A stretch of 64,000 bases of DNA, from NCBI GenBank assembly GCA_035610835.1, contig CM069445.1, positions 39,260,656 to 39,324,655 on the forward strand. The letters run 5' to 3'. This document shows positions 1 through 11,527 of this stretch, piece by piece. Made by a program: the position numbers and the translations under genes. The number at the start of each line of letters is the position of its first letter. Within the stretch, counting starts at the first letter, position 1. Source of the stretch: Ophiura sarsii. Lineage: Eukaryota; Echinodermata; Ophiuroidea; Amphilepidida; Ophiuridae. A model generated the notes under the pieces. That model was not told where the DNA came from, did no database searches, and saw only the letters and a program-made list of their open reading frames with translations.

Positions 1-180
1 GAAATGAAAGAGTATATTCAATTCAAACTGAATAGCATCAAACCCAATACTAATATAATAAAACAAAAACAACAACAAAAACAACAGCAAACACATGTTC
101 ATTAATATATGAAATGAAAGTGTATATTCAGTTTAAACTGAATAGCAACAAACCAAACAATAACATAACAACAACAACAT

Positions 181-214
<34 letters not shown>

Positions 215-239
215 GCAACAACAACAGCAACAGCAACAT
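1..239. repeat. Short duplicated AT-rich segment followed by an (AAC)n microsatellite
   Basis: A segment beginning GAAATGAAAG and running through ACTGAATAGCA appears at 1-37 and again at 110-146, each time followed by an A/C-rich stretch. From about 160 to 239 the sequence is an AAC trinucleotide tract with a few AGC variants. No coding content is seen. Confidence 0.8.
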
Positions 240-770
240 ATGATTCAACAGTCAACTATGCCGCTTGCACTTGGCAGTCGGTGTCTACGGTACATTGTAC
301 GATCGTGTTCAATGCATGTATGCAATTTGTGTCCATTTTTTTCTCCCTATTTTGTTGTGCTATATTATAAACTTGTTTACAAATATCTCTCTGTGTACAA
401 AAATGTTTACCATATTATATTGCATGGTCAGTATTAATCACACCTATTAAATGTAGGCCTATTTAAGTTCCTATAGTGTATATAGCTAGTTCTAGTAAAA
501 TTGGTCGTTATTCACTTTCGTTTATTGATATTATGAATATATTAAATTAAGATAACATGTTTGTGCACTAGAGTAAAACAGTAGTAATATAAAAAAATAT
601 ACTTTTTTTAAAACTTTAACGAGTAGCAGTCTATACACACTACAGAAACAAATTGCAGTCATATAGAATTAATTTTTCGAAGATATATATGAAATTTTAG
701 TAACAGACTGCATGTGGGATCTTTCTACATTCAATTGACCATATTATACAGTAACAACACGAGGACATTA
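240..770. other. AT-rich spacer downstream of H3
   Basis: No gene, conserved domain or clear repeat is visible. The only notable motif is one copy of the palindrome TAGGCCTA at 454-461. This is the 3' flank of the minus-strand H3 gene. Confidence 0.5.
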
Positions 771-784
771 ATCTCTTTTTTGAA
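771..784 (-). promoter_or_regulatory. Histone downstream element of H3
   Basis: Read on the minus strand the sequence is TTCAAAAAAGAGAT, the purine-rich element that base-pairs with U7 snRNA. It lies 8 bases past the H3 stem-loop, the normal place for it. The same element, nearly unchanged, follows the H4 and H2B stem-loops. Confidence 0.75.
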
Positions 785-792
785 GTTATGGT

Positions 793-808
793 GGCTCTGA
801 AAAGAGCC
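793..808 (-). terminator. Histone mRNA 3' stem-loop of H3
   Basis: Minus strand GGCTCTTTTCAGAGCC followed by ACC. It has a six-base stem and a four-base loop matching the stem-loop of replication-dependent histone mRNAs, which end here without a poly(A) tail. It lies 35 bases after the H3 stop codon. Confidence 0.93.
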
Positions 809-843
809 TTTGATTGATGTGTGCAACACAAGTTGGTAACAAC

Positions 844-1263
<420 letters not shown>

Positions 1264-1300
1264 TCAAATGAATGATAATAGTGACAAACCACGGCGACTC

Positions 1301-1308
1301 TTTATATA
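1301..1308 (-). promoter_or_regulatory. TATA box of H3
   Basis: Minus strand TATATAAA lies about 50 bases upstream of the H3 start codon. This fits the short leader of replication-dependent histone genes. Confidence 0.8.
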
Positions 1309-1349
1309 CCCAGTCAGTTCCTCTTTCGCAAATTGCGCCGTTATTGCTG

Positions 1350-1460
1350 ATTGGTTACTGAAGCGCGATATCCGATTGGTCAATGAAGCCGGTTCTCTAA
1401 TTGGTCCAAACGACACCAGCACAGTTTTAGCGGCAAAGACCAATGCATTCATGAAATTGG
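1350..1460 (-). promoter_or_regulatory. Four CCAAT boxes upstream of H3
   Basis: CCAAT on the minus strand (ATTGG on plus) occurs at 1350-1354, 1375-1379, 1400-1404 and 1456-1460. The first three are spaced exactly 25 bases apart. CCAAT clusters bound by NF-Y are typical of S-phase histone promoters. The regular spacing is seen directly; NF-Y binding is inferred. Confidence 0.7.
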
Positions 1461-1911
1461 CTTTTGGTACACTGGGGAACGAGATTCAGAAAAACAAGAA
1501 CAAAATTATACATCACATTTTCTATAAAACTGAAAATTCGATGAATAATTGCTCTCTATTTTTATTACGTGTGTGCGTGTTTGTAAAATACTTTCTATAT
1601 AGGAACAATTAATTGTATGTAAATGTATTTGTAATTTGTGTATGCATTAATATTAAAACTGAACTAGGCGGGACACTAAAGCTACACTATAAAATCACAA
1701 ACTAAATAGAAATTACCTAGACCATGGATGACTCTTAATACGGTTTTACCACTTTTAAGTTACATGATATCCGGGCACTAAATTTAAGACCTTTTTATGA
1801 TATGCACGATCCTTTATATTACATTGTTATATAATCGGCATGCTAAATGTTTAGCTCTTAAAATCTTAATTAAATTATTGATGTACAACAAATAAATAAA
1901 CAGGCACATAT
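1461..1911. other. Spacer between H3 promoter and H4 3' end
   Basis: AT-rich intergenic DNA between two histone genes of the same orientation. No additional gene or repeat is seen. Confidence 0.5.
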
Positions 1912-1924
1912 TATCTCTTTTTGG
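1912..1924 (-). promoter_or_regulatory. Histone downstream element of H4
   Basis: Minus strand CCAAAAAGAGAT-type purine run just past the H4 stem-loop, matching the elements behind H3 and H2B. Confidence 0.65.
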
Positions 1925-1934
1925 AAATGTTGGT

Positions 1935-1950
1935 GGCCCTTAAAAGGGCC
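1935..1950 (-). terminator. Histone mRNA 3' stem-loop of H4
   Basis: Minus strand GGCCCTTTTAAGGGCC followed by ACCA. The six-base stem is perfect. Its stem sequence differs from the H3 and H2B ones by compensating bases, so the structure is preserved. Confidence 0.93.
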
Positions 1951-1984
1951 GTTTTTTTGTTTGAATGGAGCAAAATGCAACAAT

Positions 1985-2361
<377 letters not shown>

Positions 2362-2399
2362 TGGTGTCTATGCGGACGTGGCAGAAACAATATACGCGT

Positions 2400-3150
2400 C
2401 GAGGAGGGCGTATAGAACCAAGCGCTTACACAGGGACAGAGGCAATTATGCGTGCTAATAATGGCACGCCGGTCACGAACGCTGCTAACGGCTACGAGGC
2501 TGTTCTTTCGTTCCCGGGTTAGCCACCAATAAAATCCACGCCATTTTGCTTCTTTTCCTTTTTAAATAATATATGAATATCTATTTTTAATGTTTTGACA
2601 CGTCTGTTTTGTTCATCATGTTGTGTTTAGTTTGTCCCCATTATCCCTGCGTTCGTCCACCTAAATGGAGGACTGATCTGGGATTTACATGTTTTCCTTT
2701 ATTGTGTATCAATTCTGTTTGTGTAACTTTTATGATGCTAATAAAGTGATGTGATATATATCATTATTTTGTTTAGAAAATTGCGCTATTTCCAACGACG
2801 CTCTTTGTTTTCTTCTCGTTTTTAATTCGCCCGTTGAATCAATCATTTATTTCATTCTGAGATTGAGAGATTTCGTATCAAACGTAAAGACGTACAAATT
2901 TGATAAATTATTATAAATACATGTGTGACATGTGTGCTTGTTGTCAATTTAAGCTGAATACCGCTTTTTACAATGTACTATTATTTCATGATTGCAGATA
3001 CTACTGCTGCTGTTGGTATACACCATTATTATAGTTGGTCCTCCCCCATTGGATCATTAATTATTTTTTCCTACACATTGATGCTCCTACAATGGAATGA
3101 TTAATTTAAATAGGCCTATATTAATTTTTCTAATTTGAAACACTTGTTCA
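2400..3150. other. Spacer between H4 and the H2B remnant
   Basis: The first 150 bases are GC-richer and may belong to the H4 promoter. The rest is AT-rich with one TAGGCCTA at 3111-3118. H2A or H1 coding sequence was looked for and not found. Confidence 0.5.
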
Positions 3151-3363
<213 letters not shown>

Positions 3364-3909
3364 CTACAAAATGTGAGTGTAGCATGAGCATAGTACGTAC
3401 AATATATTATAGCAATTACAAAATAGATTAGAAACAAAATATAAACAGAAAAACTGTTTAAGGGAACAAATGAGTTTTAAGAGCTTTTTTGAACACACTT
3501 GTAGATGATGATTGTCTAATACAGAAGGTAGCTTATTCCACTCTTTTGACGCACAAACTGTGAAAGTTCTATCACCAGCTAGAACTCTAGTGATAGGGTA
3601 TTGAAGACGTAGATAGTCATTAGAAGATCGGAGTGGTCTCTTTGGAACATATAATGATAAACAATTTGACAAGTAGATTGGTCCTTGGTTATGAAGACAT
3701 TTATAAACACACAGAAGTAATTTAAAGATGATCCTTTGGCGTATTGGAAGCCAATGCAGTGATTTTAAAAGTGGTCCAGGCGAATGTTTTCGGTCGACTT
3801 CAAATACAAGACGTGCAGCCCAGTTTTGCAAACGTTGCAGGCGAATGATGTAAGTAGATGGTAGCGAAGAGAGAAGGCCATTACAATAATCGAGACGTGA
3901 GAGTATCAA
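3364..3909 (-). pseudogene. L2/CR1-type reverse transcriptase, C-terminal fragment
   Basis: A 181-codon open stretch on the minus strand matches the C-terminal part of L2-like non-LTR retrotransposon polyproteins: SRLDYCNGLL, LQRLQNWAARLV, LLKSLHWLPIRQRI, YVPKRPLRSS and AGDRTF...EWNKLPSVL follow in the canonical order. The catalytic palm (YADD) lies upstream in complete elements and is absent here, so the copy is 5'-truncated and dead. Its stop codon lies three bases before the H2B remnant, and no simple-repeat 3' tail is visible at the junction. This suggests a deletion or recombination joint rather than a clean insertion. A related but separate L2 fragment lies at 45.1-47.1 kb. Confidence 0.85.
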
Positions 3910-4802
3910 TGAACGTACAGCATATTATCATCTAAAACAAGAAGTATTGCATGCATGCACACGATACAAATATAAAACTTTCAATATAAGCCGGGATATA
4001 AGCGTACATTTACAATTGACAGCAAAACATAAAATGATAACATACCAGCATGCAGGCTAACCCTTTCATCTAAAAAACTTATTTCCAAAGGGGTCCTTAA
4101 TACAAATAAGAAGAGTTTTATATATACACATAAAAAACACCAAACATAATAGAAGCAAAAGATAACACTAGACATGCATGTGATTCATAACGTGAGCTTT
4201 AGTCCCTTTTGGGGGTCTTAATCTTTTGAAAATGAACATTATATTCACTCCCCCTTGTATAATGATGACAACTCCCAGTTTGATCAATTTAAGTTATTAA
4301 AAGTGTACTCTGTGCAAAATCACATTAGAGAATAAAATGACATGTTTACGGTACATTCTTCATCATTTTATTTCAATTCAGTGAGCGTGTATTAATTAGT
4401 TCACGTGCTCATTTTATAAAGCAAATTATTTTAATAATAATCAGTCATAAGTCAGCTGCAAAACACGGTGATTTCGATGCAAGTGATATTATTATTGTTC
4501 TGGAAAACTCTGCGCGTCATGGGATCCATATGTCTAAAGTTCTATGTAGTTTTTTTCATCAATAATAATTACAGGCCTAATTCATTCATTTTTTGGAGCA
4601 TTCTCACAACAGGTTGAAAATGTAACATTATTTCATTTCAAAATCAGCTTGTAATCAATTAAATAGTTTTTATTTGGCTTAATAATAGGCATGTAAACCC
4701 TGATTCTTCACATCAAACATCAGTGAACAGAAAACTATATACAACAAAAACAGAAACACTCTCAAAAACAGACAGTCATGTTTCACATCATGTTTTACAA
4801 TG
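3910..4802. other. AT-rich spacer
   Basis: No coding region, domain or inverted repeat was recognised. Short open frames here have no protein-like composition. Confidence 0.45.
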
Positions 4803-4806
4803 TTAA

Positions 4807-5024
4807 CAGGCTTTCCACGCGGATATTATGTTACCATAAATATTAAACAGATATTAAGATTTCCTGAACCAATACGAGGCATAATTATTTGTACTTCTTT
4901 CAATGTAGTTCACATGTTGGATTCCAAATAATATGGTAATGAAATAATAAAAAAAATTGACATTTTTGAAACATTTTGTGAAATGTTGGAATGTCGTCTG
5001 CAGACGCCTGCCGCGTGGAAAGTG
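4807..5024. mobile_element. TTAA-flanked short inverted-repeat element (CACTTTCC family, short copy)
   Basis: Flanked by TTAA at 4803-4806 and 5025-5028. The left end reads CAGGCTTTCCACGCGG and the right end, inverted, reads CACTTTCCACGCGGCAGG. The interior around 4860-5020 is the reverse complement of 9100-9260 in the longer member of the family. TTAA targets are known for piggyBac and Kolobok transposons; which one mobilised this is not visible. Confidence 0.75.
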
Positions 5025-5127
5025 TTAAACTAAAAAGATATTGGTCGATTTGCCCCGCCAACCAAAAACGAATATTTCTTGCCAATTTGGAACTGCTAAC
5101 ATTCGTCATAGCCAGTGCTGAACTTTT

Positions 5128-5600
5128 CTGCCGGCGACTATAAAAATGTCTTTTGCCGGGGGATTTGCCCAAATATATTAAACAATTCAAACCGTGTGCT
5201 CTCTTACCACCTGGGCCGGGTGTAAAAATCCAAAGATCCTATCTACCATCATAAACAATAGAAATTGTTTATGCTACCATTGAATGGTTTGCTATCTATC
5301 TACGACGTCACTATAAGGTCACGATTACATACCCATGTACTTTTGTATTATTCCATCAGCATGTTTACTTGTGCATGAAATATGAATGCATCCGCGCGCA
5401 AAAGTAATCCAAGCATATGATGAATCTCTTTTATTCCAGTCGCATGTACATGTATGTTGCAGGGATAGCAAGGTCTAGAACATTTTGGTTTGGATTTATT
5501 CTGTTGATTTATTTTATTTGTACTATTAGTAGTAGACATAAAAGTGAGATCTTCGCAACACAAAGGTAAGGCTTTGAAAATTGTTTTAATGTTAAGGGGG
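5128..5600. repeat. Dispersed repeat, copy 1 (second copy at 50318-50800)
   Basis: Starts GGCGACTATAAAAATGTC and continues through ACCACCTGGGCCG, GGTTTGCTATCTATCTACGA and TAAAAGTGAGAT. The same landmarks, in the same order and orientation, recur at 50318-50800 with small insertions and deletions. Neither copy has an obvious open frame. Its nature (retroelement UTR or DNA-element body) is unknown. Confidence 0.75.
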
Positions 5601-5626
5601 CCGGCTGTCAAGTGTCAGAAATAGCC

Positions 5627-7002
5627 TCCGTAAAACTGCTGTAACTTCGTCATTATTCATATAATCTTACTATAAATCTGGAAACGGTGTGTGTTTGTTT
5701 GTGTGTTTGTTTGTGTGTGTGTTTGTTATCCTTATTTCTCCGTTGCTTTTAATCGAAGTGGCGCCTAATTTGCATGAAAGATAGAGGACATGACGGGAAG
5801 GGTGTTAAAGTTTATTCCACTGAAATTGGTTAACAATTGGCTCCAAAAACAGCAAAAAACCTCTCAGATTTGGCTCATAAATGCCACTAGAATTGAACAA
5901 CATTGTGCGTTGCGCGTACTACTACAGCGTAATCTTACCGTGGTAACGCGTTGCGTGCATGTTTGCGCAAGGTCTCACTGCCGCGGCACACGCACCCTTA
6001 CACATGGCGCAGAAGCCACACGGGAAATGGTTACAGGCCTGTGTACAGCCTGTCATCTTGGGGGAGAGGGCGGGGGGGGGGGGGGGAGGGGCGGTGTAAA
6101 ACCACGGGAAATGGTTTAGGATGCGGTTTGAGAGGTTTTATATAGGGGTTAATAAAGTAGCTACGGTAAATGGTTTAGGAGGGATATGGTTATAAATCAA
6201 CCTGATTGGGGGTGGGGGTTGCGGGTTTATAATGCCGTTGGGTGTGTGCATGGGAGGGGGGAAAACCACGGGAAATGTTTTAGGATGGGGTTAAGAGTTA
6301 ATGAAGTAGCCGCGGGAAATGGTTGGTTGGTGTAGTTGCAGTGGGGTGGGGGCGATTGTAGGGGGTTTATGTGGTTTTAAATGTACCGAGGGTTAACTTG
6401 ATGCGGTTTGAGAGGTTTTATATAGGGGTTAATAAAGTAGCTACGGTAAATGGTTTAGGAGGGATATGGTTATAAATCAACCTGATTGGGGGTGGGGGTT
6501 GCGGGTTTATAATGCCGTTAGGAGGGATGGTTATAAATCAACCTGGTTTGGGGGTGTATTAGGGGGTTTATGTGGTTTCAGAGGTAGGTAATATGGCATA
6601 ACCATCTAGAGGATGAAGTAGCCGCGGGAAATGGTTAGGAGGGTTATGATTATAAATCCACCTGGTTGGTGTAGTTGCAGTGGGGGGGGGGGGGGGGGGG
6701 GGGGTTGTATGGGGTGTATGTGGTTTTAAAAGTTCCGAGGGTTAACTTGATGCTGTTTGAGAGGTATACAGGGTTAATAAAGTAGCCACGGTAAATGGTT
6801 TAGGAGGGACATGGTTATAAATCGACCTGATTCTGATTCTGATTGGGGTGGGGGGTTATAGGGGGTTTATAATGCCTTTAGAAGGGATATGGTTATAAAT
6901 CAACATGGTTTAGGGGGTGTTGTAGGGGGTTTATGTGGTTTCAGATGTAGTTAATGTGAACCATCTAGCGGGGACCCGAGCGTAGCGAGGGTACGCCGCT
7001 AG
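5627..7002 (+). mobile_element. Helitron-like non-autonomous element
   Basis: The right end has Helitron architecture: a small hairpin (ACCC 6974-6977 with GGGT 6989-6992), ten bases, then CTAG at 6999-7002 followed by T. The left part starts TCCGTAAAACTGC and has a GTTT/GTGT run at about 5690-5730 followed by text resembling the 5' regions of animal Helitrons. There are no terminal inverted repeats. The middle is an array of long tandem repeats. No Rep/helicase gene is present, so it could only move with help. The right end is better supported than the left. Confidence 0.55.
6100..6980. repeat. G-rich complex tandem repeat inside the Helitron-like element
   Basis: A block starting GATGCGGTTTGAGAGG at about 6119 recurs almost exactly at about 6400, a period of about 281 bases. 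A third, diverged copy starts at about 6750. Within the block, short motifs such as GGGAAATGGTTTAGGA and GGTTATAAATCAACCTG repeat again. Long G runs occur at 6070-6086 and 6684-6703. Confidence 0.8.
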
Positions 7003-7041
7003 TCCCTATAAAAGTATACATCTTTTTTAAGGGAAGGGTTC

Positions 7042-7358
7042 AATGAATCCATTTTTCGTATCAAATTTCACTAAATATCGTGATTTTTATATTTTTGCCC
7101 AAAAATGCCTTCTTTTTTTTGGACAATTTTTTTCAAACAATCTAACAAAATAATGTTTGGGTAAAAAATTCTAAAATTTTACAGAAAGCATCTTAATACA
7201 ATTATCTAGGACACATTTTTTTTTTTGCCTTTAAAATCTTTAGTACTAAAAATGATTTTGTTAGGTTGTTTGAAAAACTTAGGCAAAAAAGAGGCATTTT
7301 TGGGCAAAAATATAAAAAACACGATTTTCAGTGAAATTTGATATGAAAAAATGGATTC
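7042..7358. mobile_element. Palindromic foldback element (MITE-like)
   Basis: The left arm 7042-7110 (ATGAATCCATTTTTCGTATC...) is the inverse of the right arm 7292-7358, and a second inner pair (TTCAAACAATCTAACAAAAT at about 7133; inverse at about 7257-7276) continues the fold. The loop is about 100 AT-rich bases. No open frame. Short non-autonomous DNA elements have this form. Confidence 0.75.
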
Positions 7359-7486
7359 CCTGACTCATTTCATTGAAAAAAGTGTATACTTTAATGTACA
7401 ACACATAAATAGTTTGAAAGTTACAGTGCTTGAAAAATTCATACAACGACATTTGACAAAAGTGTATACTTTTATGTACAACACAT

Positions 7487-7604
<118 letters not shown>

Positions 7605-8715
7605 CTGCACAGCAAATCGACGATATGGTGGAAAAGCATCTATATAATCATCAACGGTCGAGACATTAGAGCCACAGGGTGTATAATGTTACAAAATCCA
7701 ATTTCATGATTTAAAATTTTGATTTATTGCATGCTTTTCACCTCATCTAGAGCTGCTTTGCACAAAAGTAGAACGTTTCACCACAGCTGGATTATATGTT
7801 CTGCTCGAATGTTCTAACTTGTTCGGGTTATAAAGACTCACAAAACCACCCAAAATGTATAAATATGAAGAAAAAAATTCCAACTCGCTACAATCGCCAT
7901 TACTAATTTCACACAATAAAAAGAAGGGGCATAATAAAATTATTGCCCGTTCAGATAGGGCACAAACAAAATTTGCCAACGTATCCATGAACAAAATTCC
8001 AAAGGTAAAGACAGCCCCTTAAGTATGTGACAAGTTGATTTTTTTTCGGGAAGGGGGGGGGGGGGGGGTTGTGTAAAAAGCTACTGGTTAGCAGGGGGGT
8101 CATGTAATTTTCAGTTTCAGCTGTAGGGGGGTTAGGTAATTTTAACATTCGAGTCTCGAATTTGTCCCAACCCCCCCCCCCCCCCCCCCCCCCCCCTCCA
8201 CCATAAATAATGAACGGTCCCTTAGGCCCAATGACATTAAGGGAATTGTCACCACCGTAAGATCTTTTTGTTTTCGGAATGGCAAGACGAGTATAATCAA
8301 GGGTGGACCTAAGGGACCGTTCATTATTTATGGTGGAGGGCGGGGGGTAAAATATAGGGGGGGTCATGTAACTTTCATATGTTGAAATAGGGGGGGGGGT
8401 TATGTAACTTTTTATTCTTAAACAGGGGGGGTTGTGTAACTTTTTAAACGTGTAAATGCAAAATATTTGTGCGCTTCGCGCACATTTTCTTACGACCTTT
8501 CAACTTCAAAACATGTAGGCTACTCATGATGAGACTACTTTCATACAGCAAATCTTTTTGTGCACGCCCTGCTCGGACGATCTGTTGGAAAAACACCTAT
8601 ATATTCATCAATGGTTGGAAACATTAGAGCCATGAGGTGTATAAAAACATGTTAATAGCCTAGGCCTATGTTCCAAAATCCAATTTGATTAAAAACGGTA
8701 ATTTCTTGCATGCTT
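7605..8715. repeat. Pair of direct repeats (about 135-165 bp) bracketing an 800 bp insertion
   Basis: The sequence from CAGCAAATC at 7612 to TGCATGCTTTTC at about 7740 recurs in diverged form at 8548-8715. Shared landmarks include CATCAA(C/T)GGT, ACATTAGAGCCA and CAAAATCCAATTT. The DNA between them holds the G-rich motif array and inverted repeat described separately. Confidence 0.65.
8048..8445. repeat. Array of G-run plus TYATGTAACTTT motifs around an inverted repeat
   Basis: The motif GGGGGGTYATGTAACTTT appears in varying form about six times (near 8050, 8094, 8133, 8357, 8390 and 8425). The central part contains a 25-base C run (about 8170-8196) and perfect arms CCACCATAAATAATGAACGG (8198-8217 onward; inverse ending 8337). 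Between the arms, about 85 bases match the L2 retrotransposon at 46.7 kb. Confidence 0.65.
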
Positions 8716-9095
8716 TTGAAAATTGTACACATATGCACCAAGACCTCTGCCTCAATTCTCTGCCGGACAGGCAACCAATGAAGCTCGCGAATAAGTGGAG
8801 TTGTATGAGTTGAGCGCTACAGACACTCTGTTTACAGTGGAAATTGTGGCCATGTTTCACTGTAGTCGATCCATGTACAATTATTGCTGACAAGCAGGAA
8901 CTACTTTTGTATACCCTACCAACAATTGATGTTCAACTCATACAATTTACATGGGGAATTCAATGATAGGGTAATTATAATCTTATAGCCAGATAAACCA
9001 CCAGACCAGTTGAGACAAGCCAGGGGGTTTTACTACCAAAACAAGGGGCATTTCATGTTTACACTTATATGCCAGACAAGTCTATGGTTTGTAAG
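8716..9095. other. Unassigned DNA
   Basis: No gene or clear repeat was recognised between the direct-repeat pair and the TTAA element. Confidence 0.4.
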
Positions 9096-9099
9096 TTAA

Positions 9100-9928
9100 C
9101 ACTTTCCGTGCGGTAGGCGTCTGCAACCGACATTCCAAAATTCACAAAATGTTTCAAAAATGTGAAATCATTAAATGTCATTACCATATTTTGGAATCAC
9201 GAGAAATGCTTTAAGATAATTACAAACATCCCTAGTATTGGTTCAGTAATTCTTGAGTTAAGACTTTGAAAGTTGGGAATGGTTTCTGTCAAATCTGTTT
9301 TGTATATATGAAGAGCTCTGTTGCAAAAGGGCCTACATCCATTTCTACCTGTTACTCATTTTGCATTATTGAATGGATGGCTATTCATTTAATGTGGAAT
9401 GTGGCTTGTATTGTTGGTGCCTCAATTGGCGTGCATGGATGCACTAATCCAAGTCATAGAAACAGTTTATGAACACAGCCATACAATAATTTGATTAATA
9501 GCACATACACAGCCAATCCAGAATTCCACAAATTTCACTTATTGTACAGCTTCAGAATGCTGTAAATTTGACATCGTATAAATAACCTGATTAATTACAG
9601 CGCTGTAATTATTACCCAACTTGGTGTGTGTGTGTTTAATAGTAGATGATTGTCTAAGTCTGGGTGAGTGAGAGGTGTCCTACTGTGAAAGTGGTGTGTA
9701 TCTGGTGTGTAGGGTAGAGCTCTGCCATATAAATCATCACTAAAATGGTCACTGTCGATGAGTGCTATTAATTCCTTATAGCACGAGGCAGCGTATAACT
9801 CATACTAATTCCATGGACTTGTGAATGCAAATTCAATAATGCAAAATGAGTAACATGTTGGAGTGGTCTGGTAGCCCTTTTGCAACAAAGCTCTTCATAT
9901 GGTAAAACTAATAGACGCATGGAAAGTG
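9100..9928. mobile_element. TTAA-flanked element (CACTTTCC family, long copy)
   Basis: TTAA at 9096-9099 and 9929-9932 enclose termini CACTTTCCGTGCGG and, inverted, CACTTTCCATGCGTCT. A second, internal inverted pair is strong: ATGAAGAGCTCTGTTGCAAA (about 9307) against its inverse at about 9880-9899, extending through GTTACTCATTTTGCATTATT at 9350-9371. No transposase frame is seen. Its first 160 bases are the inverse of the short copy at 4807-5024. Confidence 0.75.
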
Positions 9929-10144
9929 TTAATACCAGCCTGTTGGCTAGAAGTGTAGTCTAAACACAATAAACAATGACAGGGTTGTTGACAGATTGGA
10001 GACTAAAAGCCACTACAGCCATGTATCATTTTGGGCCCGTGTACAAGTAAAATGTTCCATTCGTGCTCCATTCGTGCTCTACGAGCACTCATGGAACATC
10101 TATTACATGTATGACTATTACGCCTAAATGACCTGTTAAATTAA

Positions 10145-10517
10145 AGGTATATTATGTGATCTTTCCAGGGAACGCCCTCAACATCGAAAAAAAAATAGAA
10201 AGCAGATTTTCTTGCAGATTTATATTTCTGATCATAAATCATGCATACATTCCAAGTTACAGGGCGATACGATTCTTAATTACTTCAAAATCATGGTTTT
10301 AGAGTGAAAATAAACTGTCGGAATCCCGACACTTTATATTTTTCACTCTAAATTCACTCTAAAACCATGATTTTGAGGTAATTAGGAATCGCATCGCTCT
10401 GTAACTTGGAATGTATGTATGATTTATGATCGGAAATGTAAATCTGCAAGAAAATCTACTTTCTAAAAAAAATCATGAATAGAGGGCGCCCTCTGGAAAA
10501 GATCACATAATATGCCT
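10145..10517. mobile_element. TTAA-flanked near-perfect palindrome (MITE)
   Basis: Ends AGGTATATTATGTGATC and, inverted, AGGCATATTATGTGATC, with TTAA at 10141-10144 and 10518-10521. The two halves pair over almost the full length, with the turn at about 10315-10335 (GTCGGAATCCCGAC). It would fold into one long hairpin. No coding capacity. Confidence 0.85.
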
Positions 10518-10521
10518 TTAA

Positions 10522-11034
10522 GCGCGCCGCACGATTTTGTAATATTTGAAGACGCCTAATATCAGAGACAGACAGACACCAACCAACAAAGAGTTGCCAT
10601 AATCCAGCCGGGAGAGAATCAAAGATCTTACTGCATGTATGTGCACATGTGGAACGATCAATATAACGACGAATTCTACTAAGATTACGAAGCTGAAAAT
10701 TTACATTTTTACACAGGAAACTAACATGGTAAGGTTTATGTTTGATTTCCTGTTTGAATTATGCAAATTATGATGCTTGTTGCAGCTGGGACTAAATTAC
10801 CCAATTTAACTTATATTAGCGCTATAGGCACGGATATAGTTTACCTCCACAGTTAAATAGTTTTAAACGTGGTAGGCCTATTATCTATATACAGGGTGAG
10901 TCAAAATAGTCAGGTCCCGTTTTCAAAAAATCAGGAAAATACTTCTTGTTGTAAATATTTTTATTGTTTATGAGAGTAGACATACTTTTTCATAATACCT
11001 GGTGATGTTTTCACGATATTCCACGCCAGATTTA
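10522..11034. other. Unassigned DNA with a possible transposon end
   Basis: One TAGGCCTA lies at 10873-10880. At about 10891 the motif ACAGGGTGAGTCAAAATAGT resembles mariner-like terminal repeats, but no matching second end was found. Nothing else is recognised. Confidence 0.3.
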
Positions 11035-11527
11035 CAACATGTTTACGAAAAGATGCTAAGGGAGCGATCATTTAATATGGCAGGGGGGATGGGCTATTTA
11101 AGGGGGGAATCCGATTTTTTTATCCATTCTTGAGGGGGGAATCTGAACTTTATTTCAACCATTAGGGGGGAATCCGAATTGATTTTCACTTGCATTTCAA
11201 AAAAAAAAAAAGAGAATCTTTTGCAAATATTCACACCTAAAATATTTTTAAAAATAACATATAAAGACATATTTACGCATCAACATGTTTACGAAAAGAT
11301 GCTAAGGGAGCGATCATTTAATATGGCAGGGGGGATGGGCTATTTAAGGGGGGAATCCGATTTTTTTATCCATTCTTGAGGGGGGAATCTGAACTTTATT
11401 TCAACCATTAGGGGGGAATCCGAATTGATTTTCACTTGCATTTCAAAACAAAAAAAAAGAGAATCTTTTGCAAATATTCACACCTAAAATATTTTTAAAA
11501 ATAACATATAAAGACATATTTACGCAT
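11035..11527. repeat. 246-bp tandem duplication
   Basis: The unit starting CAACATGTTTACGAAAAGAT at 11035 recurs at 11281 with one extra base and a few changes. Each unit carries the terminal motif GGGAGCGATCATTTAATATG and three AGGGGGGAATC blocks. It is a duplication of the left end of the large inverted-repeat transposon. Confidence 0.92.

Noticed and set aside
5790..6145. Overlapping frames of 109 and 64 codons
   Set aside because: They lie across the Helitron-like element and run into the G-rich tandem array; no domain.
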